Assembly (NCBI RefSeq): GCF_003201355.1
Contig: NZ_QICL01000003.1
Coordinates: 1 to 52,492, forward strand
DNA: 52,492 nt
Direction: 5' to 3'
Source: Indolivaga alginatilytica
GTDB lineage: Bacteria; Bacteroidota; Bacteroidia; Bacteroidales; Dysgonomonadaceae
This document shows positions 25,418 to 33,562 of this stretch, one piece after another. The position numbers were made by a program, and so were the translations under genes. Under the pieces are notes generated by a model. It was not told the origin of the DNA and did not search any database. It saw only the letters and a list, made by a program, of their open reading frames with translations. Numbering within the stretch: position 1 is the first letter of the stretch; the number at the start of each line of letters is the position of its first letter.

Positions 25418-26740
25418 ATGAGGTATTCTATTTCAAATCTATCTGATGATTTTGATGAGGTTATAGCATATAATAATAATTTTTTTGCTGTAAGATTAGG
25501 GTGTAAATGGGGATTAGTAAGCAATGAAGGTTGTTTAGTATTACAATGTATCTATGATTGGATTTGGAACATCCAAAATGAAAGAGTAATCATTAGATAC
25601 AAGGGTAAGAAGTCATATATACCTTTAACACTACTCCCATCTAAATATGATTTCATTTATGGTTTTCAACATGGTTTCTCCATTGTCAAGTTAAAAGAGA
25701 AATATGGAGTTATAACAGAAGAGGGGAAAGAAGTATTCCCTTGCATCTATTATAACCTTATGTATTCAGAAGATAGGCTATTTAGAGAGCATATAGACAA
25801 CAATCATATTGCAAGTAGATGCTATTATGGCAATTACATTGTTGTTGATAAATGGTCACTTACAATAGATAATAATAAGTACTCTCAAATTATTGAACTA
25901 TCTAATGGCTTCAAAAAAGTATTAGATGTTAAGGGTAAATGGGGTATGCTAGATGTCTACAATAGAGAATTAATACCTTGTCTTTATAATGACATTAAAT
26001 GCTTAATATATCAGAATATCATTAAAAATGATATAAATCCTTTTCCCAATAGGATCTATTTTGAAGCTTCATTGAATGATGTGTTTTATATCATTAGTTT
26101 GGATAATGATATAATCTTTGAGGGAATAGAAAAACCCTATAAATATCTTCATGATTTACTGTTGAAGAAAGCTATTCATGTGTTAGAAGAAGATATATCT
26201 GAATATGATTTTGGGTATGAGCCTATTAGTTATTCCCAACAATATAAAATAGTCTCTGAAAATAGTAAATGGGGATATACTAACATGCATGATAATATAA
26301 TTATTCCTATAAAATATGATAGTGTCAGAAGACCTTCTGATAAATTATTTCCTGTAAAAAATAATGGCAAATGGGGTTTTGTAGATATACAAAATCAAAT
26401 AGTTATTCCATTCAAATTCAATAATGTATCATTCAATGGGTTTGTTGAAGGGTTAGCTGCTGTACAGATGAAATACAAATGGGGCTTCATCAATACTCAA
26501 GGAGAAGTAATTATAGGTTTTCATTATGATTCTGTTACTGATTTCAATATGGGTGTTTGCATGGTCTCTAATAAATGGGGAAGGGAGTATTTAAATAAGG
26601 ATGGTATTATTATTAAGATGGAAATATATGACAATATATATGAAGATGATAATCAGAAGTCTATCTATGATAGTGAATATTACAATGAAGGTCTTGATAT
26701 AGATCAACAAGACCAAAAATTCTGGGAAGATATATTATAA
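25418..26740 (+). CDS. WG-repeat (KWG) protein
   Basis: A 440-aa soluble protein built of about seven WG repeats, each with a K-W-G (or K-Y-G) followed by a G and an I/V-P-x-x-Y-D type end: CKWGLVSNEG, EKYGVITEEG, GKWGMLDV, SKWGYTNM, GKWGFVDIQN, YKWGFINTQG, NKWGREY. WG repeats form beta-propeller-like scaffolds and are frequent as cargo in Bacteroidetes mobile elements. No signal peptide. The acidic C-terminus is rich in D/E/Y. It is the first of four cargo genes at the right end of the island. Binding partner unknown. Confidence 0.88.
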   Translation: MRYSISNLSDDFDEVIAYNNNFFAVRLGCKWGLVSNEGCLVLQCIYDWIWNIQNERVIIRYKGKKSYIPLTLLPSKYDFIYGFQHGFSIVKLKEKYGVITEEGKEVFPCIYYNLMYSEDRLFREHIDNNHIASRCYYGNYIVVDKWSLTIDNNKYSQIIELSNGFKKVLDVKGKWGMLDVYNRELIPCLYNDIKCLIYQNIIKNDINPFPNRIYFEASLNDVFYIISLDNDIIFEGIEKPYKYLHDLLLKKAIHVLEEDISEYDFGYEPISYSQQYKIVSENSKWGYTNMHDNIIIPIKYDSVRRPSDKLFPVKNNGKWGFVDIQNQIVIPFKFNNVSFNGFVEGLAAVQMKYKWGFINTQGEVIIGFHYDSVTDFNMGVCMVSNKWGREYLNKDGIIIKMEIYDNIYEDDNQKSIYDSEYYNEGLDIDQQDQKFWEDIL

Positions 26741-26756
26741 ATCAAATTATATAACA

Positions 26757-27566
26757 ATGAAAACTAGACTATTTACTTTTATTTTATTAGCAACAATGAT
26801 GATGTGTTTCTCATCTTGTACTAGTGATGATCCTCTTAGTGATGATGAGGGAACAGGTGGTGGTAACAATCTCAAGACAGGTCAAATACAGATGAAGACT
26901 ACTCCTAACACTAATAAATTTGTATACTTCACTCTCAATGCAAAGAAAGTTACTATTGATTGGGGAGATGGGCAGGTAGATGAACTAACTCCCAACAATG
27001 TAAGTAAAGAATTTAGACATGAGTACACCAATCAGAATCTTCAAGAAATATCTTTAAGTACAGAAGGTATGACTGAATATAATTATAAATCTAATGGTGG
27101 AGGACAACTTGCTGAATTAAAGTTGGGTAATTGTCCTGATTTAGAACTCTTCTCTACATATCAGCAATCCCAACTCACAGTATTAGAATTTGGAAACTGT
27201 CCCCAATTAAGATCTCTGAGTACATACAATTGCTTAAAATTAAGCCATTTAAATCTAAAAGGATGCTTGTCTCTAAAAATGATAGATTGCTATAATAATA
27301 ATCTTTCAGAATTAGAACTAGGGGTTTGTTCAAGTTTAGAAAAGTTGATTCTTACCTCTAATCAGTTAACCTCTTTAGAATTAAAAAACTGTCAATCTTT
27401 AAAAAATATAGAATGTTATGGTAATGACCTCTCAGAATTAGAATTAAATAAGCTATTCAATAGCTTACCTAAAGTAAATGGATGGATTAATTGTTTGGAA
27501 AATCCTGGCTGGAAAATATGTGATAAGTCAATAGCTGAAAAGAAAGGTTGGACTGTTTATAATTGA
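26757..27566 (+). CDS. Leucine-rich-repeat lipoprotein
   Basis: A 269-aa lipoprotein. The signal peptide ends at a lipobox (MCFSSC, Cys near residue 21), followed by an acidic Gly linker (DDEGTGGGN), which in Bacteroidetes often directs surface export. A PKD-like or beta domain with TIDWGDG comes next (about 66-72), then about five irregular leucine-rich repeats (LKLGNCPDLELF, LEFGNCPQLRSL, LNLKGCLSLKMI, LELGVCSSLEKL, LELKNCQSLKNI). It ends GWTVYN followed by TGA, a usual place for the C-terminus of such proteins, so TGA acts as a stop here. Probably surface-exposed cargo. Confidence 0.85.
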   Translation: MKTRLFTFILLATMMMCFSSCTSDDPLSDDEGTGGGNNLKTGQIQMKTTPNTNKFVYFTLNAKKVTIDWGDGQVDELTPNNVSKEFRHEYTNQNLQEISLSTEGMTEYNYKSNGGGQLAELKLGNCPDLELFSTYQQSQLTVLEFGNCPQLRSLSTYNCLKLSHLNLKGCLSLKMIDCYNNNLSELELGVCSSLEKLILTSNQLTSLELKNCQSLKNIECYGNDLSELELNKLFNSLPKVNGWINCLENPGWKICDKSIAEKKGWTVYN

Positions 27567-27636
27567 TCTGAGATAGTATTATCAAAGGGATGGAACCAAT
27601 CATCCCTTCTATTTTTACAATTAGAAATGACAAACT

Positions 27637-28221
27637 ATGAACACATCTACTTACCTTATAATCTACTTATCTATTTGTGCTTTAGCTGTAATAGCTATTC
27701 CTGCTGTAAGGAATCAATGGAAAGATTTTATTAAATCAATACCTCAGAATTATAGGGTTATTGAAAAGGGTAGTTACAATAAGATGATAAAAGTTTTTCT
27801 TTTTATTATCTTTCCATTTGTAATGATTCTATTCTTTATATTAACTCCACTGCTTTTACCTTTATTAATCAAATATAATAGGCACACTAGAAATATTGAC
27901 AAGAAAACATTTAATAAAGAGGAGGTTAAGGATAATAATCTATACTTCTGGAAGACAAATGGTGTAGGAAATATCCAATGTTTAGACTGTAACTATCAGG
28001 AAAAAATAGTATCATTTATTCATGGATTTGATAGTTCATCTACTGGTTTACAATGCCAGTCATGTGGGAAGTTCCATGCTTTAAATGATTGGAGTAGATG
28101 TATAGATAACAATGAACCAATTTATTGTGAATGTGGAGGAATTTTAGAAAGAGAAGAACCTATCTTTTGTTCTAAGTGTACATCAAAAAATATTAAATAC
28201 AGAACTCATTTTATGACTTAA
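27637..28221 (+). CDS. Membrane protein with two zinc ribbons
   Basis: A 194-aa protein. It has two hydrophobic segments (about 5-23 and 50-78), then a cytosolic or periplasmic tail with C-L-D-C ... C-Q-S-C (about 109-148) and C-E-C ... C-S-K-C (about 165-182), each a plausible zinc site. I do not recognise a family. It sits 12 bp upstream of the W-repeat gene and 70 bp after the LRR lipoprotein, within the cargo cluster. Confidence 0.65.
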   Translation: MNTSTYLIIYLSICALAVIAIPAVRNQWKDFIKSIPQNYRVIEKGSYNKMIKVFLFIIFPFVMILFFILTPLLLPLLIKYNRHTRNIDKKTFNKEEVKDNNLYFWKTNGVGNIQCLDCNYQEKIVSFIHGFDSSSTGLQCQSCGKFHALNDWSRCIDNNEPIYCECGGILEREEPIFCSKCTSKNIKYRTHFMT

Positions 28222-28232
28222 ATATGTGAAAG

Positions 28233-28856
28233 ATGAAGAAAATTGAAAGTATCACTAAAGCAGATAGAACTATTGTTCAAGTTGGTTTTAATGATGATAT
28301 TAGAATGGATATGCAGGAGAAGATAAAGCAGCTATACAGGTTCATTTCTCCTGCTAAAGACTTCTCTTTATACTATCCATTTGAGATAGACCAATTAGAG
28401 GATTGGAAAACCATCTTAGATTGGGAATCAATATCATCTAATAGACAAGTAAAATGGTCTGCTGAAATGATTAAAAAGTATCAAGATAAGTGGTATTGGT
28501 TTAGTCTTTGGAGTAATCAATCTATCCTTTGTTGGGATGCTGAACTATTAGAAGAATTTAAAAATAAAGTAGTATGGGATTTTATTTTAAGTACCTCAAT
28601 AGATTGGACTAAAGAACTACATGAGAAGTTTGAAAAGTATTTACCTTCTCATTGTAACTTTGATAGTATAAAGAAAAATTCTACTGATAATAGAGAAAGA
28701 TTTATTAAAGATAGTGGAGTGTATAACCTTTCAGCAGTCTTTAATGAGTTATATTTATATGCTAAACCAATAGATGATAAAGAAGGAATATTCATCTTAC
28801 ATGATGCTATTGAAGAGTATTTGAATAGTAAGATAAGTGAGAATTTAATTAAATAA
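28233..28856 (+). CDS. Tryptophan-motif repeat protein
   Basis: A 207-aa protein with about four repeats of roughly 20-25 residues around W-x-x-I/L-S-x-N-x-x-V/I-x-W-x-x-E-L/M (ILDWESISSNRQVKWSAEM, WYWFSLWSNQSILCWDAEL, VVWDFILSTSIDWTKEL). Similar Trp-rich repeats occur in uncharacterised Bacteroidetes proteins. All Trp codons here are TGG. It is the last gene before attR. Function unknown. Confidence 0.65.
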   Translation: MKKIESITKADRTIVQVGFNDDIRMDMQEKIKQLYRFISPAKDFSLYYPFEIDQLEDWKTILDWESISSNRQVKWSAEMIKKYQDKWYWFSLWSNQSILCWDAELLEEFKNKVVWDFILSTSIDWTKELHEKFEKYLPSHCNFDSIKKNSTDNRERFIKDSGVYNLSAVFNELYLYAKPIDDKEGIFILHDAIEEYLNSKISENLIK

Positions 28857-28875
28857 TTATTAACAATTACAACCT

Positions 28876-28896
28876 GTGTAAGTCACTGTGTAAACC
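28876..28896 (+). promoter_or_regulatory. Right candidate integrase arm site
   Basis: GTGTAAGTC and GTGTAAACC start 12 bp apart. The 21-bp stretch is 18/21 identical to 12083-12103 and in the same orientation, 55 bp before attR. Confidence 0.6.
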
Positions 28897-28950
28897 TAAA
28901 TTGATAAAGGAAATAAATCAAGTGTAACTAATTGATTACTAATGAATATA

Positions 28951-29050
28951 AGTTGGTAGAGCAAAGGACTGAAAATCCTTGTGTCCCTAGTTCGATTCTT
29001 GGTGGCACCACTTTAAAAAGTTTTAGATTAAAGAGTTACATGAAAATGTA
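28951..29050 (+). repeat. attR: 100-bp direct repeat with truncated tRNA-Phe
   Basis: Exact copy of 11931-12030. It contains the 3' 60 nt of tRNA-Phe without the first 13 nt, so it is not a functional tRNA gene, plus the tRNA's terminator. Confidence 0.95.
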
Positions 29051-29056
29051 ACTCTT
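29031..29056 (+). terminator. Terminator of the original tRNA-Phe (right copy)
   Basis: Stem AAGAGTTACAT / ATGTAACTCTT, fully paired, followed by a T run. It differs from the left copy by one base that converts the G-T pair to A-T. Confidence 0.75.
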
Positions 29057-29153
29057 TTTTTTATCTAAAAAAAAACAGATGTTGTTGGTGGGGAGATAAT
29101 CTGTATAAACTATAAGTGTTACAATAAATGATGTAATTTGTTGCAAGTATCAC

Positions 29154-29161
29154 TATCTTTG
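29154..29161 (+). promoter_or_regulatory. -7 promoter box
   Basis: TATCTTTG, 24 bp upstream of the ATG at 29186, fits TAnnTTTG. Confidence 0.55.
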
Positions 29162-29185
29162 CGCTAATATATTATTACTAATATT

Positions 29186-29803
29186 ATGAAATATAAAGCT
29201 CTAATACTATTTTTTATGTGCATCTCTTTAGGGATGATCTCTTTTAATTGTAATGGAGATGCTACATGCCAAGATGGAATAAACCTGCTGCCTATGTATG
29301 GAAGAGTTCAAAAGTGTAAGGAGCAATTGGATAGTGATTCCGAATTCTTAAAAGAGTCTGATCAAAAAGAGCCAAATAGAGCTAAAGCTGCTATAGATAT
29401 AATGAATACGGGTTGGTATTATTTACATCAAGGAGATTACGATACAGCAATGAAAAGAATAAATCAAGCATGGCTTCTTGATAGTACAAATATTGCTGTT
29501 TATTCATCATATGTTGTTATTCTGGATTTAACCAGCAAAACAGATGAGGCTATAAAAATGTTAGACCTTACTTGTGACAAAATAAATACTAGGGTAGATC
29601 CGGATAGTCCTACTCAAATGAATCCAAGTAATCAGATGTTTGCAGAGTTTATAGTGGGAAATACTTTTTTTACATATAAAAAAATGCATAATACAAACTT
29701 AGCTCAGTACTTATATGCAAAACTTGATATGTTGAATATACCCCAATCAAATAAAGAGGCATTAAAAAATCAATTAAGAACAGATATTCCAGAGATAAAT
29801 TGA
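29186..29803 (+). CDS. TPR-like exported protein, possible lipoprotein
   Basis: A 205-aa protein. The signal sequence (about 1-22, ISFNC) could be a weak lipobox. The mature part contains two TPR-like helix pairs (AIDIMNTGWYYLHQGDYDTAM, INQAWLLDSTNIAVYSSYVV) and ends in a helical region. It is the first host gene right of the element, with normal CG content and its own promoter box. Function unknown. Confidence 0.65.
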   Translation: MKYKALILFFMCISLGMISFNCNGDATCQDGINLLPMYGRVQKCKEQLDSDSEFLKESDQKEPNRAKAAIDIMNTGWYYLHQGDYDTAMKRINQAWLLDSTNIAVYSSYVVILDLTSKTDEAIKMLDLTCDKINTRVDPDSPTQMNPSNQMFAEFIVGNTFFTYKKMHNTNLAQYLYAKLDMLNIPQSNKEALKNQLRTDIPEIN

Positions 29804-29822
29804 GGATATATACCGCTCTTCT

Positions 29823-30215
29823 TTAAATTGTAGGTATATGTTCTAGCAACATTATTTTTCCGTTTTTATCGTAATAAGTACAAAGCATTTGAGCTATATC
29901 AACTGTCCATCTTTGAACCCCGGCAGCTGCTGAGTGCTTGCAAAAGGTCATGTAGTTGGTCTGTCCTTGCTGATGTATTGCTAAGGCGTGCTTGAGTCTT
30001 TCGATGTCACCGTTTTCAGCAATTAATAGTGTAGCGTGTTTAGCATCGGAGGCAATGTGAAAATTATCTTTGCCATGATAATCGGCGTGTCCGTCATTCA
30101 CGTAAATACTATAGCTGATAATTCCCACTTCTGTTAATTCTTGAATGTAACGGGGGAAATCTGCTCCGCTTTTTACTCTTGAATGGATTTCTTCTATCTC
30201 ATGAAGTGTGAACAT
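29823..30215 (-). CDS. DUF1398 family protein
   Basis: A 130-aa protein matching the DUF1398/YbcV-like family: SGADFPRYIQELTEVGI, YSIYVNDGHADYHG, QQGQTNYMTFCKHSAAAGV. It is small, soluble and of unknown biochemical function. It is convergent with the preceding gene and separated by 20 bp without an obvious terminator. Confidence 0.85.
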   Translation of the reverse strand: MFTLHEIEEIHSRVKSGADFPRYIQELTEVGIISYSIYVNDGHADYHGKDNFHIASDAKHATLLIAENGDIERLKHALAIHQQGQTNYMTFCKHSAAAGVQRWTVDIAQMLCTYYDKNGKIMLLEHIPTI

Positions 30216-30354
30216 AATCTTATAATTTATATATTATAACTAATTCGATATATTCAATTATAACAATTTATTAGAGAGCTTTGTTCTAGGAGGTTAAGGG
30301 ATGTTTTTTTTGAGTTGTAGAGATATACAAATTAATATTTGCATAGTATATTGT

Positions 30355-31209
30355 TTAGGCTTTCTCAGTCTCGTTGTTTGTGGTGAAGTCTGTCGAAGGA
30401 TTTTCCTCAGGGCTTTCCTCTAGTGCGGGAAGTTCTGATTCTTTTTCTTTAAGAATAAGTATTTCTTTTAAGAATTCTTTATCCATATTTATTTTATCCA
30501 AAGCTTCCTCGGCAGCTCTTTGTTGTGACTCTTTCTTCGAATAACCCCGTCCGGTTCCCGATTCAAAATCGTAAATATCAACAGCGGTATAAAATATTGG
30601 ATTATTGTTATCGTCAGTAAATGATTCTATGAGTCTGAACTCTACAGGTATTTTATTTTTCTGGCTCCATTCGATAAGACGTGATTTGAAGTTGACTTCT
30701 TGTTGAGCCACAGTCTCAATATTAAGATGTTCTACGATGAGTCGTTCGTGTACAAACTTTTTAGCAATTCTATATCCCTGATCAAGGTAGATTGCTCCAA
30801 TTAAAGCTTCTAAAGCATTGCCATACATGTGTGTCTTGTGGTTGCCTGTTTTAGCTGAGGATTTTATGAGGCGATCAAGTCCTAAATTGAGCGCAAGCTT
30901 ATTCAGGGTTTCGCGTTGTACAATCTTCGATCTCATATTGGTAAGGAAACCTTCTTTCTTGTACTCGAATTCCTTAAATACAATATCTGCTACTATCGCA
31001 TCCAAAATAGCGTCTCCCAGAAACTCCAGGCGCTCATTGTTAATCCATCTGCCGTCTTTAAGCTTGATAGATGAGGATTTGTGCAACAGAGCTTGTTCGT
31101 ACAACATTATATTGTACGGATAGAAATTTAGTATCTTGTAAAACGAAACATAAGGCTCTCTCCCTCTTTTGGGAAAAAGCCTTATAGTTCGATATAGTTT
31201 TTTAAGCAC
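30355..31209 (-). CDS. rnc: Ribonuclease III
   Basis: 284 aa. The RNase III catalytic domain has the signature NERLEFLGDAILD (about 58-70; metal-binding Glu and Asp) and the second metal site EALIGAIYLDQGY. A C-terminal double-strand RNA-binding domain follows (about 165-240, with KKESQQRAAEEAL). The tail of about 45 residues is Glu/Pro/Ser-rich and extra to the usual family length. It processes rRNA precursors and structured RNA. It starts 10 bp after fabF in the acpP-fabF-rnc order usual in Bacteroidetes. Confidence 0.95.
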   Translation of the reverse strand: MLKKLYRTIRLFPKRGREPYVSFYKILNFYPYNIMLYEQALLHKSSSIKLKDGRWINNERLEFLGDAILDAIVADIVFKEFEYKKEGFLTNMRSKIVQRETLNKLALNLGLDRLIKSSAKTGNHKTHMYGNALEALIGAIYLDQGYRIAKKFVHERLIVEHLNIETVAQQEVNFKSRLIEWSQKNKIPVEFRLIESFTDDNNNPIFYTAVDIYDFESGTGRGYSKKESQQRAAEEALDKINMDKEFLKEILILKEKESELPALEESPEENPSTDFTTNNETEKA

Positions 31210-31219
31210 TTATTTATAC

Positions 31220-32482
31220 TTACTTATTAAACTTCTTTACGATTACACATGCATTGTGTCCACCAAATCCAAATGTATTCGATAAGGCAGCTCTAACTTC
31301 TCTTTTTTGAGCTTTGTTGAATGTTAGATTCAATTTATAATCAATTTCGCTATCCTCATCTCCTTCAGTGAAGTTGATTGTTGGAGGAACAATGTCGTTT
31401 TGTACAGAAAGTACGCAAAACAGAGATTCCATTGCTCCGGCGGCACCTAAAAGATGTCCGGTCATTGATTTAGTTGAACTGATATTCAAATTGTAAGCAG
31501 AGTCTCCGAATACTTCCTTGATAGCTTTGATTTCCGAAGGATCACCTACCGGAGTAGATGTTCCGTGAACGTTGACATAATCAACTTCTTCGGCTGTCAT
31601 GTTAGCATCCTCAAGGGCAGCTTTCATTACTATCTTAGCTCCAAGTCCTTCAGGGTGAGAAGATGTTAAGTGATATGCATCAGCAGACATTCCACCACCA
31701 ACAACTTCGGCATATATTTTAGCTCCTCGAGCTAATGCATGTTCTAACTCTTCAAAAATAAGACAAGCTGCTCCTTCACCCATAACAAAACCATCACGAG
31801 ACGCACTGAACGGGCGTGATGCTGTTTCCGGAGAATCGTTTCTTGTCGACAGGGCAGTCATTGCATTAAATCCGCCTATAGCCGATTCGCAAATAGAGGC
31901 TTCAGCTCCACCAACTACCATTACACTTGCTTTGCCCAGACGAATCAGGTCAAAAGAACAAATTGCACTATGGGTCGATGATGCACAAGCAGAAACTGTT
32001 CCGAAGTTAGGTCCGCGAAGACCGTGTCTCATCGAAATGTGACCGGATGCAATATCAGCAATCATCTTGGGGATAAAAAACGGATTGAACTTGGGTCCCA
32101 TTTCCTTATTTTGGAAATAGTATCCAACTTCTTCTTCAAACGTTTTTATACCTCCGATTCCGGCAGATACTATTACACCTATTTTATCACAATCTTCAGT
32201 TTCGAACTTAATTCCGGAATCAGCAATTGCTTCTTCCGATGCAGCTATAGCCAACTGCGTATATCTGTCGCACTTGCGTGCTTCTTTTCTGTCAAGATAT
32301 TTAGCTACGTCAAAATCTTTCACTTCACAGGCGAACTGTGTTTTGAATTTCGACGCATCAAATTGAGTAATGGGCCCAGCTCCACTAACTCCGTTGATTG
32401 CACTATTCCATGTGGATTGCACATCGTTACCCAACGGTGTTACTGCACCTAAACCCGTTACTACTACTCTTTTTAATTCCAT
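31220..32482 (-). CDS. fabF: 3-oxoacyl-[acyl-carrier-protein] synthase II
   Basis: 420 aa, full length. The condensing-enzyme triad is visible: Cys in VSACASSTHS (about 164), His in NVHGTSTPVGDP (about 304) and His in TGHLLGAAGA (about 341), with Lys in STKSMTG. It elongates acyl-ACP with malonyl-ACP in type II fatty acid synthesis. It is 19 bp after acpP and 10 bp before rnc, so an operon. Confidence 0.97.
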   Translation of the reverse strand: MELKRVVVTGLGAVTPLGNDVQSTWNSAINGVSGAGPITQFDASKFKTQFACEVKDFDVAKYLDRKEARKCDRYTQLAIAASEEAIADSGIKFETEDCDKIGVIVSAGIGGIKTFEEEVGYYFQNKEMGPKFNPFFIPKMIADIASGHISMRHGLRGPNFGTVSACASSTHSAICSFDLIRLGKASVMVVGGAEASICESAIGGFNAMTALSTRNDSPETASRPFSASRDGFVMGEGAACLIFEELEHALARGAKIYAEVVGGGMSADAYHLTSSHPEGLGAKIVMKAALEDANMTAEEVDYVNVHGTSTPVGDPSEIKAIKEVFGDSAYNLNISSTKSMTGHLLGAAGAMESLFCVLSVQNDIVPPTINFTEGDEDSEIDYKLNLTFNKAQKREVRAALSNTFGFGGHNACVIVKKFNK

Positions 32483-32501
32483 AAATTATTTGTGGAAATT
32501 T

Positions 32502-32738
32502 TTATTTTGCGTTAGCTTCAATATAAGAAACTGCGTCTCCTACTGTAGAAATTTTTTCAGCTTGATCATCTGGAATAGAAATACCGAATTCTTTTTCAAA
32601 TTCCATGATAAGTTCTACTGTATCAAGTGAGTCAGCTCCTAGATCGTTTGTAAAACTAGCAGCATTTGTAACTTCTGTTTCTTCAACACCTAATTTATCA
32701 ACGATAATTGCTTTAACTCTTGATGCTACGTCAGACAT
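32502..32738 (-). CDS. acpP: Acyl carrier protein
   Basis: 78 aa with the phosphopantetheine attachment Ser in [10 protein letters not shown] (about Ser 37-38). It carries the acyl chain for fatty acid synthesis and is first in the acpP-fabF-rnc operon. A TACTTTG-like box (minus strand, near 32792-32800) is a possible promoter. It is divergent from purN. Confidence 0.97.
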   Translation of the reverse strand: MSDVASRVKAIIVDKLGVEETEVTNAASFTNDLGADSLDTVELIMEFEKEFGISIPDDQAEKISTVGDAVSYIEANAK

Positions 32739-32894
32739 AACTTTTTGATTTTAATGAATAATTAAATTTTATTTCTAATTTTGTCGATGCAAAGTAAGCG
32801 TATTTTATTAATACGAAACAAATATTTTAAGGAGAAAATTCGTTAAAACTGCACATTTATTGTTTTTGTGTGCAAAATCATATAAAACCTGTTT

Positions 32895-33470
32895 ATGATC
32901 AATATAGCTATCTTCGCTTCCGGATCAGGCTCTAATGCTGAGAATATTACCAATTATTTTAAAGAAAGAGAGGACGTCTCTATAAAGCTTATTGTATCGA
33001 ATAAGAAGGATGCTTATGTACATGAGAGAGCGGAAAAATTAGGAATAGAATCGGTAACTTTTTCTAAAAATAGTTTCGAAAATACAAATGAAGTTCTTGA
33101 TTGTTTAAAAAGTAAACAGATAGATTTTATAGTTTTGGCCGGTTTTTTACTAAAAGTACCTCAAAATATAATAGATGCATATTCTCAGAGAATAATAAAT
33201 ATTCATCCGGCGTTACTACCCAAATTTGGAGGAAAAGGTATGTATGGTGACAATGTTCATAAAGCTGTAGTGGCTGCCGAAGAGGTAGAATCAGGTATAA
33301 CCATACATTATATTAATGAGAACTACGATGAGGGAAACATTATCTATCAGGCAAAATGTGATGTTTTACCTACAGATACGTATGAAGATGTTGCCGAAAA
33401 GGTGCACAAATTAGAATACCTTCATTTCCCGGAAGTTATAGATAAGGTATTAAATCATACAATTAAATAA
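32895..33470 (+). CDS. purN: Phosphoribosylglycinamide formyltransferase
   Basis: 191 aa, usual length. It shows the phosphate loop ASGSGSNAENI (8-18), the formyl-transferase signature with catalytic Asn/His/Asp region NIHPALLPKFGGKGMYG (about 103-119) and HYINENYDEGNII. It transfers formyl from 10-formyl-THF to GAR in step 3 of purine synthesis. It is a single gene, divergent from acpP, and ends at a shared bidirectional terminator. Confidence 0.96.
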   Translation: MINIAIFASGSGSNAENITNYFKEREDVSIKLIVSNKKDAYVHERAEKLGIESVTFSKNSFENTNEVLDCLKSKQIDFIVLAGFLLKVPQNIIDAYSQRIINIHPALLPKFGGKGMYGDNVHKAVVAAEEVESGITIHYINENYDEGNIIYQAKCDVLPTDTYEDVAEKVHKLEYLHFPEVIDKVLNHTIK

Positions 33471-33507
33471 GAAGTAGAGAAGAGCAGGTCTTTTCTTTTC
33501 GAGTATA

Positions 33508-33542
33508 AAAAATGGCGAGAAAGGTAGCTTCTCGCCATTTTT
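33508..33542. terminator. Bidirectional terminator between convergent genes
   Basis: Perfect 14-bp stem AAAAATGGCGAGAA / TTCTCGCCATTTTT with a 7-nt loop. The A and T runs allow termination on both strands (purN and the gene at 33563). Confidence 0.92.
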
Positions 33543-33562
33543 AGAGTATATCTATAATCTTT

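Larger units (their letters stand above)
11931..29050. mobile_element. 17.0-kb integrative element in tRNA-Phe (satellite-like island)
   Basis: It is bounded by perfect 100-bp direct repeats. A tyrosine recombinase sits just inside attL, and matching 21-bp candidate arm sites lie near both ends. Gene content: integrase, Abi-alpha-like protein, nuclease, two SF2-like helicases plus a domain paralogue, DUF4145, an unknown overlapping pair, a small protein, a Sak4-like ATPase, DUF3871, and cargo at the right end. I see no relaxase, capsid, portal, terminase or conjugation genes. It is AT-rich with CG nearly absent throughout, and arginine is written as AGA/AGG. Two genes need TGA read as an amino acid. 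A phage satellite or integrative replicon fits better than a complete prophage or ICE. Confidence 0.93.

Noticed and set aside
12037-28950. A suppressor tRNA-Trp(UCA) inside the element
   Set aside because: I looked through the non-coding stretches (15257-15843, 21088-21306, 22449-22610, 24871-25417, 28857-28950) for a T-arm motif and a TCA anticodon loop and found none; a covariance search is still needed to be certain.
28951-29010. Second tRNA-Phe gene
   Set aside because: It lacks the first 13 nt, including the 5' acceptor strand, and is part of the att repeat; no functional tRNA can form.
11931-29050. Complete prophage or conjugative element
   Set aside because: No capsid, portal, terminase, tail, relaxase or type IV secretion genes could be recognised.
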